Source: a virus
Length of the DNA stretch: 29,673 nt
Reading direction: 5' to 3' (one strand)
IMG/VR virus record: IMGVR_UViG_3300034355_000273
Span: 1 to 29,673 of that record
Shown here piece by piece: positions 15,978-25,463 of this stretch; the first letter of the stretch is position 1, and each line of letters begins with the position of its first letter. A program made the translations under genes and the position numbers. Under the pieces are notes generated by a model. That model had not been told where the DNA came from. It was given only the letters and a program-made list of their open reading frames with translations, and searched no databases.

Positions 15978-18900
15978 TTAAACGGGATCAACCGTAAATT
16001 TATTCCAGGAAATGTCATTATATAAAGAGTACGCATAATCTCCAACTGTCAATGGGAAGTTGTCTCCTACAATTAATTTATTTGTTCCAGTATAACTCTT
16101 GTATACCTCTGATGGGTTTACTCCATAATAACTGGTTTCAGCCAACACAAGAACTTTATTCCAGTTAAATGATCCAACATTCCAGAACTCCCAGTCCAGA
16201 CCTAAACCAGATAAAACCTTTACCCTAAACCATGGTCTTTCTGATATGTTTTGGACTTCTTGAAGGTTTGTTGATTGATAGTAAGAAATACTATTAAACA
16301 TTAGTGGGCCAGTCAATCTTGTTGCCCCTTCAAAAAATGAAAAGTCAAGACTGTCTGCAAAATTAATACCTAAGAATCCCCACTCTTGAAGAGTTAGCAC
16401 TGGCTCTTTTACAATCTTTCCGTTCCAGTAAAACCCAATGCCGTCTTGAACTAAACCAGTCTTTGCATCAATTGCGTAAATTTTTGCTCTTCTTCCACTT
16501 GGGTCATTTGCAACCATGTAAAACTTTATATATGATCCTTTGCTTTCTACTTCAAATATTTGAGTTGGTGCGTATGGAAAGTAGTCTCCATCAAATCTAA
16601 CAGCCATTTGCATTGCTATTACTTTAAAGTTATTTGCTCTGCTTGTATTCATAGGAATAGAAAGTCCACGATTAACAATAGGATCGTACTGCCCCTTTAC
16701 TTGAATACCACTTGTTTTTGTAAGATACAAATATGGAGATGATCCAGTATATATAGAAAATGGATTATTCTTTTTAAAGTTATAGTAAATTCCAGTTTTG
16801 GTATATGGGTATATAGGGGTTCCAAACCTAGTTCCTATTGGACTTGCGTCTGATTCATTTAGTGCCTGCGATGCGTAAGAAAGTTTTTTAATATTGACAT
16901 TGTGAGTTGATGAATTTTTAACATTTATATCAATATGCGTAACTATAGAGAGATCGTTAAAGTCTACACCAACTGGTGGATAAATTATCATATTGTCTAC
17001 AACTTCATACTTTGTAGTCATCCAGTCTGAGCCAGGAATTAAAATTCCATTTCTAGAAGGTCTTTCTGTTTTTGTAAAATAAAAAGAAGTTTGATTTGCC
17101 CCCAACTCTGTATACTGAAATGTAACATAAGTTTTTACTATTGCTCCATCTGTGTCATACCTATAGTCTTTTGCTATTTTGTTTTTAAGATCTTCATAAT
17201 CATTATAACCAGTAAATAAATAATTATCAAGTGACTCATAAGTTCTTTGAACTGGCAGACCATACTCATTAGCAAGTTCTGCATATGTCCAGTCAACTGG
17301 TTCAGTTTCTATTGCAATAGTTTTTGATGGTATTGGATAGTCTATATTAAACTGTATAAAATCAAGGTCAAAATACTGATCCCCCCGTTTATCTAAAACT
17401 GATTCAGCAAAATATGTTAGCGGAATTTGATCTTCCCAATATGCGTTTGCAGACACTGTTAAACTGTATGTATCAAAAATTTCATCTGGCAAAAGAGTAT
17501 AACTTGCCACATGATCTATAAGAAAATCTTCATCAGATATAAAAACACCACCTCCAGATATAGCGCCGTTAGCCGTATCTGTTGTTCCTCCATGTGGCGA
17601 CATTGATGTTGTGTCTACTCCACCGTCTATATTTATTAACTGATTGTTCTGATACACAGCAAAAAGATCTTCGTTCCAAACTGGAACACCTATCTCATTA
17701 AATAATGACCTAATTTTTTGAAAGTTGTATTTTGTACAAAAGCCAATCTTATAAATTTTACCCGTAAATGTAGAAGTTTCGTCTTTTTTACCGCCTACAT
17801 ATAGTCTTAAATCTGATAAAGATCCAAAGAAATCTGAGGCTGGATTTCCAAACCTAGAAACAAACGCTGGAATATTTATTCCAACATCAATTAATTCCCC
17901 AGGCTCTGCGACAGTTGGAGAGTATATTGTTTCTAAAATTCCGTCATAATTTATAGAGTATGATATTTGATTGTTAATTAGTTCTATTGCAAAATAACTG
18001 TTGGTGTTTTCTTTTTCAATTCTAAAAAGTGTTTGAACAGTAGGAGATGAATCTGGGATTCTCATACAACCATAAAAGGCAGATACTGGGCTTTTTAAAA
18101 AATCAAAGTTTTTAAAAAATAAATAACCAGAAACTAAATTCCAAGTAGGGTTAGGCCTAAAAGAAAAAAAGTTTTCTGTATCAGATGACTGAACTAACTT
18201 ACAGTCTGACAGTAAATCTTTTTCTGTTTTTGACGACAGGACTATTTCTGGAAGAGGTCCAGATGGCACAGATAAAGATTTATTAACAATTGATGTGTTA
18301 TCGTTAAATGCTTGTTGCCAGGATCCAACCTTTGGGTAAGAATAATTGGCAGTATAATCTGCAAAAGCATAATCAATAAATACGGAAGTTCCGCTATATG
18401 ATGTATTAATATTTTCTGGTATTTCTACACCTTGACCAAAAACAAATCTTCTTTTTGCCATAGCGGTTGCAACTACATATGGATAAATTCCAACACAATC
18501 AATTTCTATTGGATAAACTTCTTCGTGTGCATAAAACCCTATCCAGTCTTGGTCTTTTTCGTTTTCATTAAACATTTCTGGGAAAGAAATAGTTTCTCTG
18601 TCATAATCTAAAGATATAACTTCTTGCCCATTAATAACAAGAGAAACAATGTCTATTCCAACTCTCAAGTGAACGAGCATTGGTCTTGTCCACTCTCCAA
18701 CATAATATGTTCTATATTCTTTACCAACTTTAAGACCTATCGCTGGACCGTCAACATATATACCATCATCCGAAGCGATTGGTCCTATGATTTTTTTTGT
18801 TTCATTAGTATAAGAGTTTACCCTTAACCAAGTTTCAAGAGTGTATTCTTTAAATTTTCCAGACTCATTTAAAAGTCCTACTCCAGGAATTATAAGAGAT

Positions 18901-19694
18901 GGATTTGATCCATTTGGATATAATGCTGTTAGGCTGGATGCTCCATAAACCATTGGGATGCTTAAATTTTTTGCTTTAAGCATATTTTCAGAAGCCAAAT
19001 AGTAGGCATCAAGTTCTTGTAATCCATAGCATTTTGCAACAAGGCCTTTCTGTGGAGCAATTGAAATTGTTGAAGGAATATCTATTAAGGTTGTTCCTAG
19101 AGAAGTTGATGCAAACTCTTCTGACCATTGCCCAAAAGTAATTCCGTTTATTAAAAACACATCTTCTATTTCTGATCCCCCAATAAAATTAATCTTAAAC
19201 ACTAGTTGTATTTTTGAATCGTCTGGTGGTATATCAAATGTTTCTGATATAAAAACCCAACTATTGTTTATGATGGTGTCATAATTTTTTAGATGTGTAA
19301 CAATCTGTCCGCTGGTCGTATCTTCATATTGATACCCAATTTCAAAACCTGCAATATAGGCACTTTCAGAATAAAAGTATCCACCAACGGAAAATGTTCC
19401 CAAGTAATCGCTCATATCTCGCAGATCCATAATCTCATTGCTTATTGCAACAATCGATGCTAACTCGTTGCTAGTTGGAGTTGCTGTAATTTTGCCTACA
19501 TAACTATTGATGAATGGTTCGCCTATTGACTGTGGATAGTCTTGATGAGTACCGCCAGTAATCGTCCAGTTAGATAGATTTCTTTGTGGTTCAGAAATTA
19601 AAGAAATATAATCTGCATTATCGTCAAGAGCCCAAAGACCTGTTGGGTGTTCTGCAAACACCTTTTCTGCGTATAGGTTTGATGGAGTAGACAT
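15978..19694 (-). CDS. Giant structural protein with LamG-like regions (tail fibre / minor structural)
   Basis: A 1238-residue protein. The N-terminus (NLYAEKVFAEHPTGLWALDD) is of a type seen in phage proteins carrying concanavalin/LamG folds. Beta-rich LamG-like regions are suggested near residues 270-410 (YTLETWLRVNSY, then LVINGQEVISLDYD), 500-660 (FFGSLSDLRLYVGGKKDE) and 1035-1170 (AMQMAVRFDGDYFPYAPTQI). It is rich in Tyr, Asn and Ser and has no visible signal or membrane segment. Such proteins usually bind host surface glycans as fibres or decorations. Its position before the portal, away from the tail genes, is unusual. No Shine-Dalgarno is seen, and a TGGTAAAAT box lies 9 bases upstream, so the message is probably nearly leaderless. 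The assignment as a structural protein is firmer than the exact site in the virion. Confidence 0.75.
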   Translation of the reverse strand: MSTPSNLYAEKVFAEHPTGLWALDDNADYISLISEPQRNLSNWTITGGTHQDYPQSIGEPFINSYVGKITATPTSNELASIVAISNEIMDLRDMSDYLGTFSVGGYFYSESAYIAGFEIGYQYEDTTSGQIVTHLKNYDTIINNSWVFISETFDIPPDDSKIQLVFKINFIGGSEIEDVFLINGITFGQWSEEFASTSLGTTLIDIPSTISIAPQKGLVAKCYGLQELDAYYLASENMLKAKNLSIPMVYGASSLTALYPNGSNPSLIIPGVGLLNESGKFKEYTLETWLRVNSYTNETKKIIGPIASDDGIYVDGPAIGLKVGKEYRTYYVGEWTRPMLVHLRVGIDIVSLVINGQEVISLDYDRETISFPEMFNENEKDQDWIGFYAHEEVYPIEIDCVGIYPYVVATAMAKRRFVFGQGVEIPENINTSYSGTSVFIDYAFADYTANYSYPKVGSWQQAFNDNTSIVNKSLSVPSGPLPEIVLSSKTEKDLLSDCKLVQSSDTENFFSFRPNPTWNLVSGYLFFKNFDFLKSPVSAFYGCMRIPDSSPTVQTLFRIEKENTNSYFAIELINNQISYSINYDGILETIYSPTVAEPGELIDVGINIPAFVSRFGNPASDFFGSLSDLRLYVGGKKDETSTFTGKIYKIGFCTKYNFQKIRSLFNEIGVPVWNEDLFAVYQNNQLINIDGGVDTTSMSPHGGTTDTANGAISGGGVFISDEDFLIDHVASYTLLPDEIFDTYSLTVSANAYWEDQIPLTYFAESVLDKRGDQYFDLDFIQFNIDYPIPSKTIAIETEPVDWTYAELANEYGLPVQRTYESLDNYLFTGYNDYEDLKNKIAKDYRYDTDGAIVKTYVTFQYTELGANQTSFYFTKTERPSRNGILIPGSDWMTTKYEVVDNMIIYPPVGVDFNDLSIVTHIDINVKNSSTHNVNIKKLSYASQALNESDASPIGTRFGTPIYPYTKTGIYYNFKKNNPFSIYTGSSPYLYLTKTSGIQVKGQYDPIVNRGLSIPMNTSRANNFKVIAMQMAVRFDGDYFPYAPTQIFEVESKGSYIKFYMVANDPSGRRAKIYAIDAKTGLVQDGIGFYWNGKIVKEPVLTLQEWGFLGINFADSLDFSFFEGATRLTGPLMFNSISYYQSTNLQEVQNISERPWFRVKVLSGLGLDWEFWNVGSFNWNKVLVLAETSYYGVNPSEVYKSYTGTNKLIVGDNFPLTVGDYAYSLYNDISWNKFTVDPV

Positions 19695-19703
19695 TATGAG
19701 TCT

Positions 19704-19712
19704 ATTTTACCA
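19704..19712 (-). promoter_or_regulatory. Extended -10 promoter of giant structural gene
   Basis: TGGTAAAAT on the minus strand ends 9 bases before the ATG at 19694. Transcription would start within about 3 bases of the start codon. It lies between the reductase stop and the structural gene. Confidence 0.5.
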
Positions 19713-19719
19713 CAGAAGA

Positions 19720-21753
19720 CTATTTGTTTATCTTTATTTCACAATAGTCAGTTGTGCAATAAGACTCTCCTTGAGCCTCAAGATTTTCTGCTCCATCATA
19801 AATAGCAGAAAAATCAATGTGCTTTAACTTGCCAATATATGACTCGTATTGCTCTTCAGTAATCTGAGTATATGGCTGTTGTGGATATGTATGATTTCCC
19901 ATTGGCAGGAATGAGACTGCCTTTAATTGTCCCTCGTACATATGCAGTGCTGGCACTACATGCTTTGACTCTGTCTCCTTATCAAATGAAAGTGTTACAG
20001 AAACACCATTGTCAGACCAATACTTTTGAGCAGTTGCAGCAAGTGCAATCTTCTCAAACAGGGTTACATCCTTTTCAGATCTTGGATGGCCTGACTTGAT
20101 TGGGAAGTAAACTACTGACGTGTTTGCTGATACTACGTCATCTTCAATTGTATACCCCGCTGCTTTAAACAAATGCATCATCGGATCTGTATTCCCAAAA
20201 CGAACTGCACGAAGGAAGAACTCTCCTCCAGGTCCCCAGTGAACTCCAGGGGTTGCACCAGAAAGAATTGAAACTGATCCTGATGGCTTAACAGTTGTTA
20301 CACGAATTGATTCACGAACACATAGCCATTCTGAATACTGGTGGTCATAGTGACGGATTTTATTATATCCTTCGTCCATCCATTCACGAACGGTTGGTAA
20401 ACCCTTTTGATCTGCAAATGATGCAATACCTGTTAGAGATGTACCAATACGACGATTACGTTGCATGATACCGTTTGTTTGTGGCCAGTGTGTTGGAACA
20501 AGTGTTACAGTCTTTCCATAAAGGTATGCAAACTTCAGGGTACGCAGGAAGTCCTCCTTAGATTCATGACGATTTAAGTGCACTTCTACAAGTGTACATA
20601 GTTCGTATGATTCCAATGGCTGCTCCGCACATGGGTTAAATCCCATCACACGATAATCCTTACCGTCTGGCGCATCCTTTAGTCGTCCATAATTACGAGC
20701 AACATCAAGCCAGATAAAACCTGGTTCTCCGTTTTCAGTAATTAAATCTACATAGTCTTCATACTTTGTTCCTACTTCTGCTGAGATAGAATTATTAGAC
20801 ATCCATGCCCACCCTGGATTTTCTGGATCAAAAGAGTTTCGTTCTGGAAATGACTCAGAGTTCTTTAAATTCATAAACACATCGTCTCCAGCACTACCCA
20901 AAGCAAGGGTTGCTGATCTTCTAACATTTCCTGAAACCACACAGGTTCCAATTAAATTAACCAAGTCCACAATAGCACGAGAATCTAGGGTTTCTCCAGC
21001 CCTAGAGCCTATCACACGGTCTATTTGATTGTGCAACCTGATAAGGGGTGCAGGACCTGATGCAACCCCGCCAAAACCCTTTATAGGGGCTCCTAGGGGC
21101 CTAATTAAGTCATAGTTAAACTTCTGGATGTTCTGATTTGGCCTGAGATATGAATTAATTAAAACTCTGACTGACTCTACCCACCCTTCACGAGTGTCTG
21201 GAATCTCAAAGATTTGCTCTGGCTCTGTGGGGGCATAAATAGAGAAATTTTTATCCTGTCCCACTGTATCAAACCCTACGCCAATGCCAAGCATAAGGGC
21301 ATCCATAACCCAAGCAAACAATGCTCCTGGATCATTTTTGTCAAGGTCTTTCGTTGATACCATTGCACAGTTTTGTAATGCTGCTGAGTTTTTCTTTTCC
21401 ATGGTCATAGGGGTTCCAAATGCCCACATGCCACGACCTGGTGGTGTCCACTTTAAATTAAACATTCTGTCGTATGCTTCTTGTGCTGACTTCTGAGCCT
21501 TATAGTCATTCCATGGCAAACGGTTTTCTTTGGCATGGTTCTTTTGAACTGAATACATCCCCTCGATTACACGACGACAAACTTCGTGCCATCTTTCTTT
21601 AGTTCCATCTTCCTTCATCCTAGAATAAGTACGAATAAAAGTAATTTCTCCAAGTGAATTTTCTGCTGCATCTTTAAATCCAAATGGGCTTTCAACTTTT
21701 ATATACTTTTCTACAAAGTCTTCTGGAAGCCTAAAACTAAAAAAATCTGACAT
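19720..21753 (-). CDS. Adenosylcobalamin-dependent ribonucleoside-triphosphate reductase (class II)
   Basis: A 677-residue monomeric-type class II reductase that makes deoxynucleotides for phage replication using coenzyme B12. Catalytic residues are all present: Cys129 (LQNCAMVS), Cys375 and Glu377 (GFNPCAEQP), Cys386 (ELCTLVEVH), with the same 11-residue spacing as Cys408/Cys419 of the Lactobacillus enzyme. The C-terminal redox pair Cys666/Cys671 is in CTTDYC. I chose MSDFFSFRLP at 21753; an ORF extension to 21810 runs through the promoter and is unlikely. The AAGGAC site is 12 or so bases upstream, rather distant. It depends on host B12. The gene lies between oxygenases and virion genes and has its own promoter. 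Confidence 0.95.
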   Translation of the reverse strand: MSDFFSFRLPEDFVEKYIKVESPFGFKDAAENSLGEITFIRTYSRMKEDGTKERWHEVCRRVIEGMYSVQKNHAKENRLPWNDYKAQKSAQEAYDRMFNLKWTPPGRGMWAFGTPMTMEKKNSAALQNCAMVSTKDLDKNDPGALFAWVMDALMLGIGVGFDTVGQDKNFSIYAPTEPEQIFEIPDTREGWVESVRVLINSYLRPNQNIQKFNYDLIRPLGAPIKGFGGVASGPAPLIRLHNQIDRVIGSRAGETLDSRAIVDLVNLIGTCVVSGNVRRSATLALGSAGDDVFMNLKNSESFPERNSFDPENPGWAWMSNNSISAEVGTKYEDYVDLITENGEPGFIWLDVARNYGRLKDAPDGKDYRVMGFNPCAEQPLESYELCTLVEVHLNRHESKEDFLRTLKFAYLYGKTVTLVPTHWPQTNGIMQRNRRIGTSLTGIASFADQKGLPTVREWMDEGYNKIRHYDHQYSEWLCVRESIRVTTVKPSGSVSILSGATPGVHWGPGGEFFLRAVRFGNTDPMMHLFKAAGYTIEDDVVSANTSVVYFPIKSGHPRSEKDVTLFEKIALAATAQKYWSDNGVSVTLSFDKETESKHVVPALHMYEGQLKAVSFLPMGNHTYPQQPYTQITEEQYESYIGKLKHIDFSAIYDGAENLEAQGESYCTTDYCEIKINK

Positions 21754-21790
21754 AATGTGTATCGTCCTTTCAAAAACGGAATAAGTGTTA

Positions 21791-21799
21791 AGTATAGCA
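21791..21799 (-). promoter_or_regulatory. Extended -10 promoter of the reductase gene
   Basis: TGCTATACT on the minus strand lies about 37 bases before the start at 21753. It also excludes the longer reductase ORF, since that would begin about at the transcription start. A palindrome occupies the -35 side. Confidence 0.6.
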
Positions 21800-21801
21800 G
21801 T

Positions 21802-21820
21802 GTTTTGCAAAAAGCAAAAC
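21802..21820. promoter_or_regulatory. Palindrome GTTTTGC-N5-GCAAAAC at the reductase promoter
   Basis: A perfect 7-base inverted repeat with a 5-base A/T spacer sits at about -14 to -32 relative to the likely transcription start. This is a typical place for a repressor operator. It could also form a weak hairpin ending the upstream message, but no T-run follows it in the minus direction. Apart from this and the promoter, I see nothing in the 117-base gap between the oxygenase and the reductase. Confidence 0.5.
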
Positions 21821-21870
21821 TCTCCCCTAAAGTTGTAGTTAAGAGTTAATAAAAACTATTTTATAAAAGA

Positions 21871-22500
21871 TTAATGAATCCAGTGCTGTGGAACCATAAT
21901 CTTTTCGCCACTTTTTACTAGGTGTGCGGTGTGATGATATGGTGGTGATGGAGGGAAAACAATTATACTTCCAGCCTTGGGCTTTACATAAAAGTTATAG
22001 TTTCCTCTAGTTTTAGCATCATCAAAATCTGGTTCTGGGCTAGGCTGAGTTAGTACTCCTTCTGGAGAAGCAATTGTAAAAGAAATTTCTCCGCCTTCAT
22101 AATCGTCATTTAAATACATAACAAAAGAAACTTTAAGTCTTTGGTCTCCTTCTTGTTGATCAAAGTGTGCACCCATAAATGTTCCTGGCTGATACTTTTT
22201 AATTGGATACTGTGGAAATAGTTTTGGTTCATCTGTAATTCCTTGGGCTTTTGCATAGTCTCTTGCTACATCGTCAAATGCTTTTTGTAAGGTATTATAG
22301 ATATACTTATTTTTTTCATCAGCATCTGAAGTTAGAGCAATGGTTTTATCTGTTCCATAAACATACGCTTCTCCACTACACGCCATCCATTCACCCCAAG
22401 GATCTTTGTTGTCATTTTCAATTGCATCAACAAGTTTCTTTGGGTCTTCAATTACGTTTGTGTAATAGTAGACCTTTTCTTCAAGTATTTCTCTTTCCAT
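21871..22500 (-). CDS. 2-oxoglutarate/Fe(II) dioxygenase, prolyl-4-hydroxylase-like (copy 1)
   Basis: A 209-residue protein with the double-stranded beta-helix signature: HxD at His112/Asp114 (GAHFDQQ), LNDDYEGGEI after it, then KPKAGSIIVFPP, a distal His190 and Lys200 as the likely 2-oxoglutarate carboxylate ligand (GEK). Such enzymes hydroxylate proteins or small molecules using oxygen and 2-oxoglutarate. There is an extra loop of about 25 residues between the GGEI strand and the KPKAG motif (with TQPSPEPDFDD) that the other copies lack. The start has an AAGGAGA site. It is the last gene of the five-oxygenase operon, 11 bases after copy 2. The substrate is unknown. Confidence 0.88.
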   Translation of the reverse strand: MEREILEEKVYYYTNVIEDPKKLVDAIENDNKDPWGEWMACSGEAYVYGTDKTIALTSDADEKNKYIYNTLQKAFDDVARDYAKAQGITDEPKLFPQYPIKKYQPGTFMGAHFDQQEGDQRLKVSFVMYLNDDYEGGEISFTIASPEGVLTQPSPEPDFDDAKTRGNYNFYVKPKAGSIIVFPPSPPYHHTAHLVKSGEKIMVPQHWIH

Positions 22501-22511
22501 AGTATTTCTCC

Positions 22512-23174
22512 TTAGTACTTATTATTTTCATAAAAACCAATTGTCTTCATAAATCCTACAGTCACATAACGAATAGGACCTTCTCCAACATGTCTTACTC
22601 CATGCTCATATTCTTCGTTACCTGGAAAAATAAGCAAGGTTCCTGGCTTTGGCCTCAAATCTGAATTCTCTTTGTTATAAAAAAACAAAGTTCCATCTTT
22701 GTAGTCATCATTAATATATAGTATAGCAGCATATTTAATTGATGGATCGGTATTCTGGTCCGTATGTGCTTTTAGTTCAACGCCCTCTTGCATTCTTTGA
22801 AGAGTTCCAAACCCAGCGAGTTCTAGGGATGGGTCTGCTTTTTCAAGTAACTCTCCAAGCCTTCTTTGAAGAACTGTGCTTATAGGTCTCTTGGTAATAT
22901 CTAGATTTTTATCTTCCCATCCAAGAGTTTTTTCAAATTTACCTTCTGAAATTAAATTTTCAACATCGTCCCTTCCAAATTTTTCCATGCAAAACCTGGC
23001 AAGATTTTTAGTATACTCTATTGACCAGTCTGCGTTGTCAGTGGTATTAATTATGTTCCATAAAATTTCTAACTCTCCGTCTTTTAAAAAATCATAAATA
23101 AACAAAACCTGGTCATGGAAAACCTCAGTGTTATATCCAGCATCATCGAACTCTTTTTTTAAAAAAACATTCAT
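22512..23174 (-). CDS. 2-oxoglutarate/Fe(II) dioxygenase, prolyl-4-hydroxylase-like (copy 2)
   Basis: A 220-residue protein. Iron ligands His137/Asp139 (KAHTDQN) and His191 (YEHGVRHV), with Arg202 as the likely 2-oxoglutarate ligand. Between them are YINDDYKDGTLFF and RPKPGTLLIFPG. The N-terminal 110 residues are helical and specific to this copy. Its ATG overlaps the stop of copy 3 as ATGA. The active site looks complete. The low resemblance to its neighbours outside the motifs argues for an old duplication or separate acquisition. Confidence 0.88.
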   Translation of the reverse strand: MNVFLKKEFDDAGYNTEVFHDQVLFIYDFLKDGELEILWNIINTTDNADWSIEYTKNLARFCMEKFGRDDVENLISEGKFEKTLGWEDKNLDITKRPISTVLQRRLGELLEKADPSLELAGFGTLQRMQEGVELKAHTDQNTDPSIKYAAILYINDDYKDGTLFFYNKENSDLRPKPGTLLIFPGNEEYEHGVRHVGEGPIRYVTVGFMKTIGFYENNKY

Positions 23175-23920
23175 TTTAAATCATCTGCTTTATATTTATT
23201 TCCATTAGCATCAAGTTTCCAACCCTGTTTTAAGAGTTCTTGCCACTCGGCTCTTTCAATTTCTTGATGCGCTCTAGTTTCTTTCATTTCTGCTGCCCAT
23301 GCATCTCTTACTTCTTGTGGGTATGCATCTTCTTCTCGATCATCCCAAAAAGAACCTATGGTGTATCTAACTCCACTAGTGATAAGGGTTACTTCGTGCA
23401 TGTTGTTAAATCCCCCGTCAAATGCAGCAAGCATTCCAACTTTGGGCTGTATGCTTATGTCTTGATCTGGGAACTGCAACATTCCTCCTTCAAAATTATC
23501 ATTTAGATATAAGAATGCAGCATATCTACTCCTTGTAAAGGCACCAGAGTGTCCGTGCTCATCGGTATTGTCGGAATGTTTTCTTGCGTATGCTCCTGGC
23601 TCCCACTTTTGAGTATGATATCCAATTTGAGAAATTATCTTTGGATCAAGGTCATGAACACTTGCTACTGCTTCAATTATCCCCTGCTTCATGTCTGAAA
23701 AAATAGTAGTAGGAAGACCTTCTGCAATAACATGCTCATCATCATCTTGTGGTAATACAGAAGAATAGGATTCGTAGAATGATATTGGCATCCATGTGAT
23801 TGTTCCAACCTCGACATGTTTATCTAAAACTTTTACAAGTTTTTCAGCAGTATCTGCATCAATGAAGTTTTCATAAACAACTATATCTTTAGTTATTCTG
23901 TTTTTGTTTTCTAGATTCAT
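23171..23920 (-). CDS. 2-oxoglutarate/Fe(II) dioxygenase, prolyl-4-hydroxylase-like (copy 3)
   Basis: A 249-residue protein. His115/Asp117 (RKHSDNTD), LYLNDNFEGGMLQF, then QPKVGMLAAFDGG, distal His175 (NNMHEVTLI) and Arg185 (SGVRYTIGSF) complete the site. The C-terminal 55 residues form a charged helical tail (EMKETRAHQEIERAEWQEL) not seen in the other copies, perhaps for partner binding. Coupled by ATGA overlaps at both ends. The RYAAFLYLN strand and SGVRYTIGSFW ending resemble the prolyl 4-hydroxylases of bacteria and cyanophages. Confidence 0.88.
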   Translation of the reverse strand: MNLENKNRITKDIVVYENFIDADTAEKLVKVLDKHVEVGTITWMPISFYESYSSVLPQDDDEHVIAEGLPTTIFSDMKQGIIEAVASVHDLDPKIISQIGYHTQKWEPGAYARKHSDNTDEHGHSGAFTRSRYAAFLYLNDNFEGGMLQFPDQDISIQPKVGMLAAFDGGFNNMHEVTLITSGVRYTIGSFWDDREEDAYPQEVRDAWAAEMKETRAHQEIERAEWQELLKQGWKLDANGNKYKADDLK

Positions 23921-24786
23921 GATATTCTTTTCTCCCTTTCAGCACTATGTTTATTTGGATGAGCATTTCTAAACTCTTCCATAATCTTTTCTTGCATTTT
24001 GTTCCAGACTTCTTTTCCAAACTTTTCTTCTTGTTCAAACCATGCGGATTCTCCTGGTTCGTATTTCATCCAATACATTCTGGAGATATACTTCTTAAAA
24101 CCTTGCGCTGGCATAACTCCGTGTAGGTATATCTTTCCCTCTTTAGTTAAAATTTGTGGATGCCCTGAAGGAAATACCAAAACATCTCCAGCCTGTGGTT
24201 TATACATGTAGGCTTCTCCATCAACAATAAAATCAATTTCACCGCCAGAATAATTATCATTAAAGTATGTCAGGGCCGTTATGACATATTTATGCCCTGG
24301 ACTAGTGATTGGCTCACGGATATAGTCAGAATGATACGTCATTGCAACTGGATCTGTGATGTCTGTTCTGTATCTTGCTATTGATGGACCATTAATCACC
24401 CATTCTTTTATGTCTTGGCCCTCGTGTGTTTTTACAATTTTTTGATCATCTATCTCAATATCAAACCTATTTGCGTAGTCTTTTGTTGCTATATAGAAAT
24501 TTTCATAAAGTTCCAATATTGCATTTTTATGTTCTTCTTGTTTTAAATTTGTTGTTTTTATTACTCTTATCATGCCTATTAATAGTTGGAAAGGGTCATT
24601 TTTAAACAACGGATTGAGATATTCTCCAAAATTAGACCATTTTGTCCATGGCGAAAACAAACCGTCTTCGCTTTCTTCTTCAAGTAATTTTGTAGTTTTT
24701 GCAATATCTTTAAATAAATTCTTATACACAATTATTTTAGGATACAACTCAACAGAATCCAAACTTTTTGAAGACATTGCTATCAT
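23917..24786 (-). CDS. 2-oxoglutarate/Fe(II) dioxygenase, prolyl-4-hydroxylase-like (copy 4)
   Basis: A 289-residue protein, the largest copy. I chose the ATG at 24786 because it overlaps the previous stop (ATGA) and has AGGAGAT upstream; an upstream ATG at 24822 would lie deeper in copy 5. His152/Asp154 (TYHSDYIRE), YFNDNYSGGEIDF, KPQAGDVLVFPSG, His222 (YLHGVMPAQG) and Lys232 form the site. About 12 extra residues lie between the VFPSG strand and the distal His. The N-terminal 140 residues are extended and the C-terminus is rich in Glu/Lys. Confidence 0.87.
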   Translation of the reverse strand: MIAMSSKSLDSVELYPKIIVYKNLFKDIAKTTKLLEEESEDGLFSPWTKWSNFGEYLNPLFKNDPFQLLIGMIRVIKTTNLKQEEHKNAILELYENFYIATKDYANRFDIEIDDQKIVKTHEGQDIKEWVINGPSIARYRTDITDPVAMTYHSDYIREPITSPGHKYVITALTYFNDNYSGGEIDFIVDGEAYMYKPQAGDVLVFPSGHPQILTKEGKIYLHGVMPAQGFKKYISRMYWMKYEPGESAWFEQEEKFGKEVWNKMQEKIMEEFRNAHPNKHSAEREKRIS

Positions 24787-25457
24787 GGCTTTCGATCTCC
24801 TGTATGCTCTGTAATTTCCCAAAAGAAAGGACAGGTAAATCTTAAACCACTTTTAATTTCTGTTACCCCGTGGATATAGTTCTTGTCACCTGGGAAAAAG
24901 TATGCAGCGCCTTTTTTAGGTTTAAACTGCACTTCTTGCAGTGGAAAGTATAGTTCTCCACCTTCGTAGTCATCGTTTAAATAAAACAAACTTGAAAGAT
25001 CATAGTTTGGAAAATCATTTGGTAGGCCAGCATCTGGGCCTTCGTGCAACTCTTTGTCTGCATGCGGTTTTTGAAATTGTCCTGGAAGCCATTTTACAAT
25101 TGTTGTTCCAGTAGGGATAACCTTTACTTTATAAAAATCTTCTACTATAGGCTTTAACCTTTCAAAAAGTCCTGCGATTACTGGAGCAATTGATGGATCA
25201 TTTTTGTTAAGTGTTGGACTGGTTGCAACTCTGTCTTTCCAGTATTCTGAATCATAAACAACAGTTCCATTTTCGTTTACATGGCTTTCTGTTACATCCC
25301 AAATAGTTAAAGACTTTGCAGCCTTTTCTAAAAACTCAATCTCTTCTTGTGTCATAAAGTTTTCTAACTCTACGATCATATCTTTACTATCGCCAAACCA
25401 GCCAGACGGGGTTATCGATGGCTTTCTAACTACAACAGTGGCTTTTTCTTTGTCCAT
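24783..25457 (-). CDS. 2-oxoglutarate/Fe(II) dioxygenase, prolyl-4-hydroxylase-like (copy 5)
   Basis: A 224-residue protein and the first gene of the five-oxygenase operon. His132/Asp134 (QKPHADKELHEG), YLNDDYEGGELYF, FKPKKGAAYFFPG, His196 (YIHGVTEI) and Arg206 (SGLRFTCPFFW) give a complete site. This copy looks closest to canonical prolyl 4-hydroxylase-like proteins. No ribosome site precedes the ATG; instead TGATATAAT ends 6 bases before it, so the operon message is probably leaderless. Confidence 0.9.
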   Translation of the reverse strand: MDKEKATVVVRKPSITPSGWFGDSKDMIVELENFMTQEEIEFLEKAAKSLTIWDVTESHVNENGTVVYDSEYWKDRVATSPTLNKNDPSIAPVIAGLFERLKPIVEDFYKVKVIPTGTTIVKWLPGQFQKPHADKELHEGPDAGLPNDFPNYDLSSLFYLNDDYEGGELYFPLQEVQFKPKKGAAYFFPGDKNYIHGVTEIKSGLRFTCPFFWEITEHTGDRKP

Positions 25458-25463
25458 AATAAG

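Noticed and set aside
21754-21810. Upstream ATG of the reductase (19 extra residues)
   Set aside because: It would begin upstream of the extended -10 box, and the added residues do not resemble the family N-terminus.
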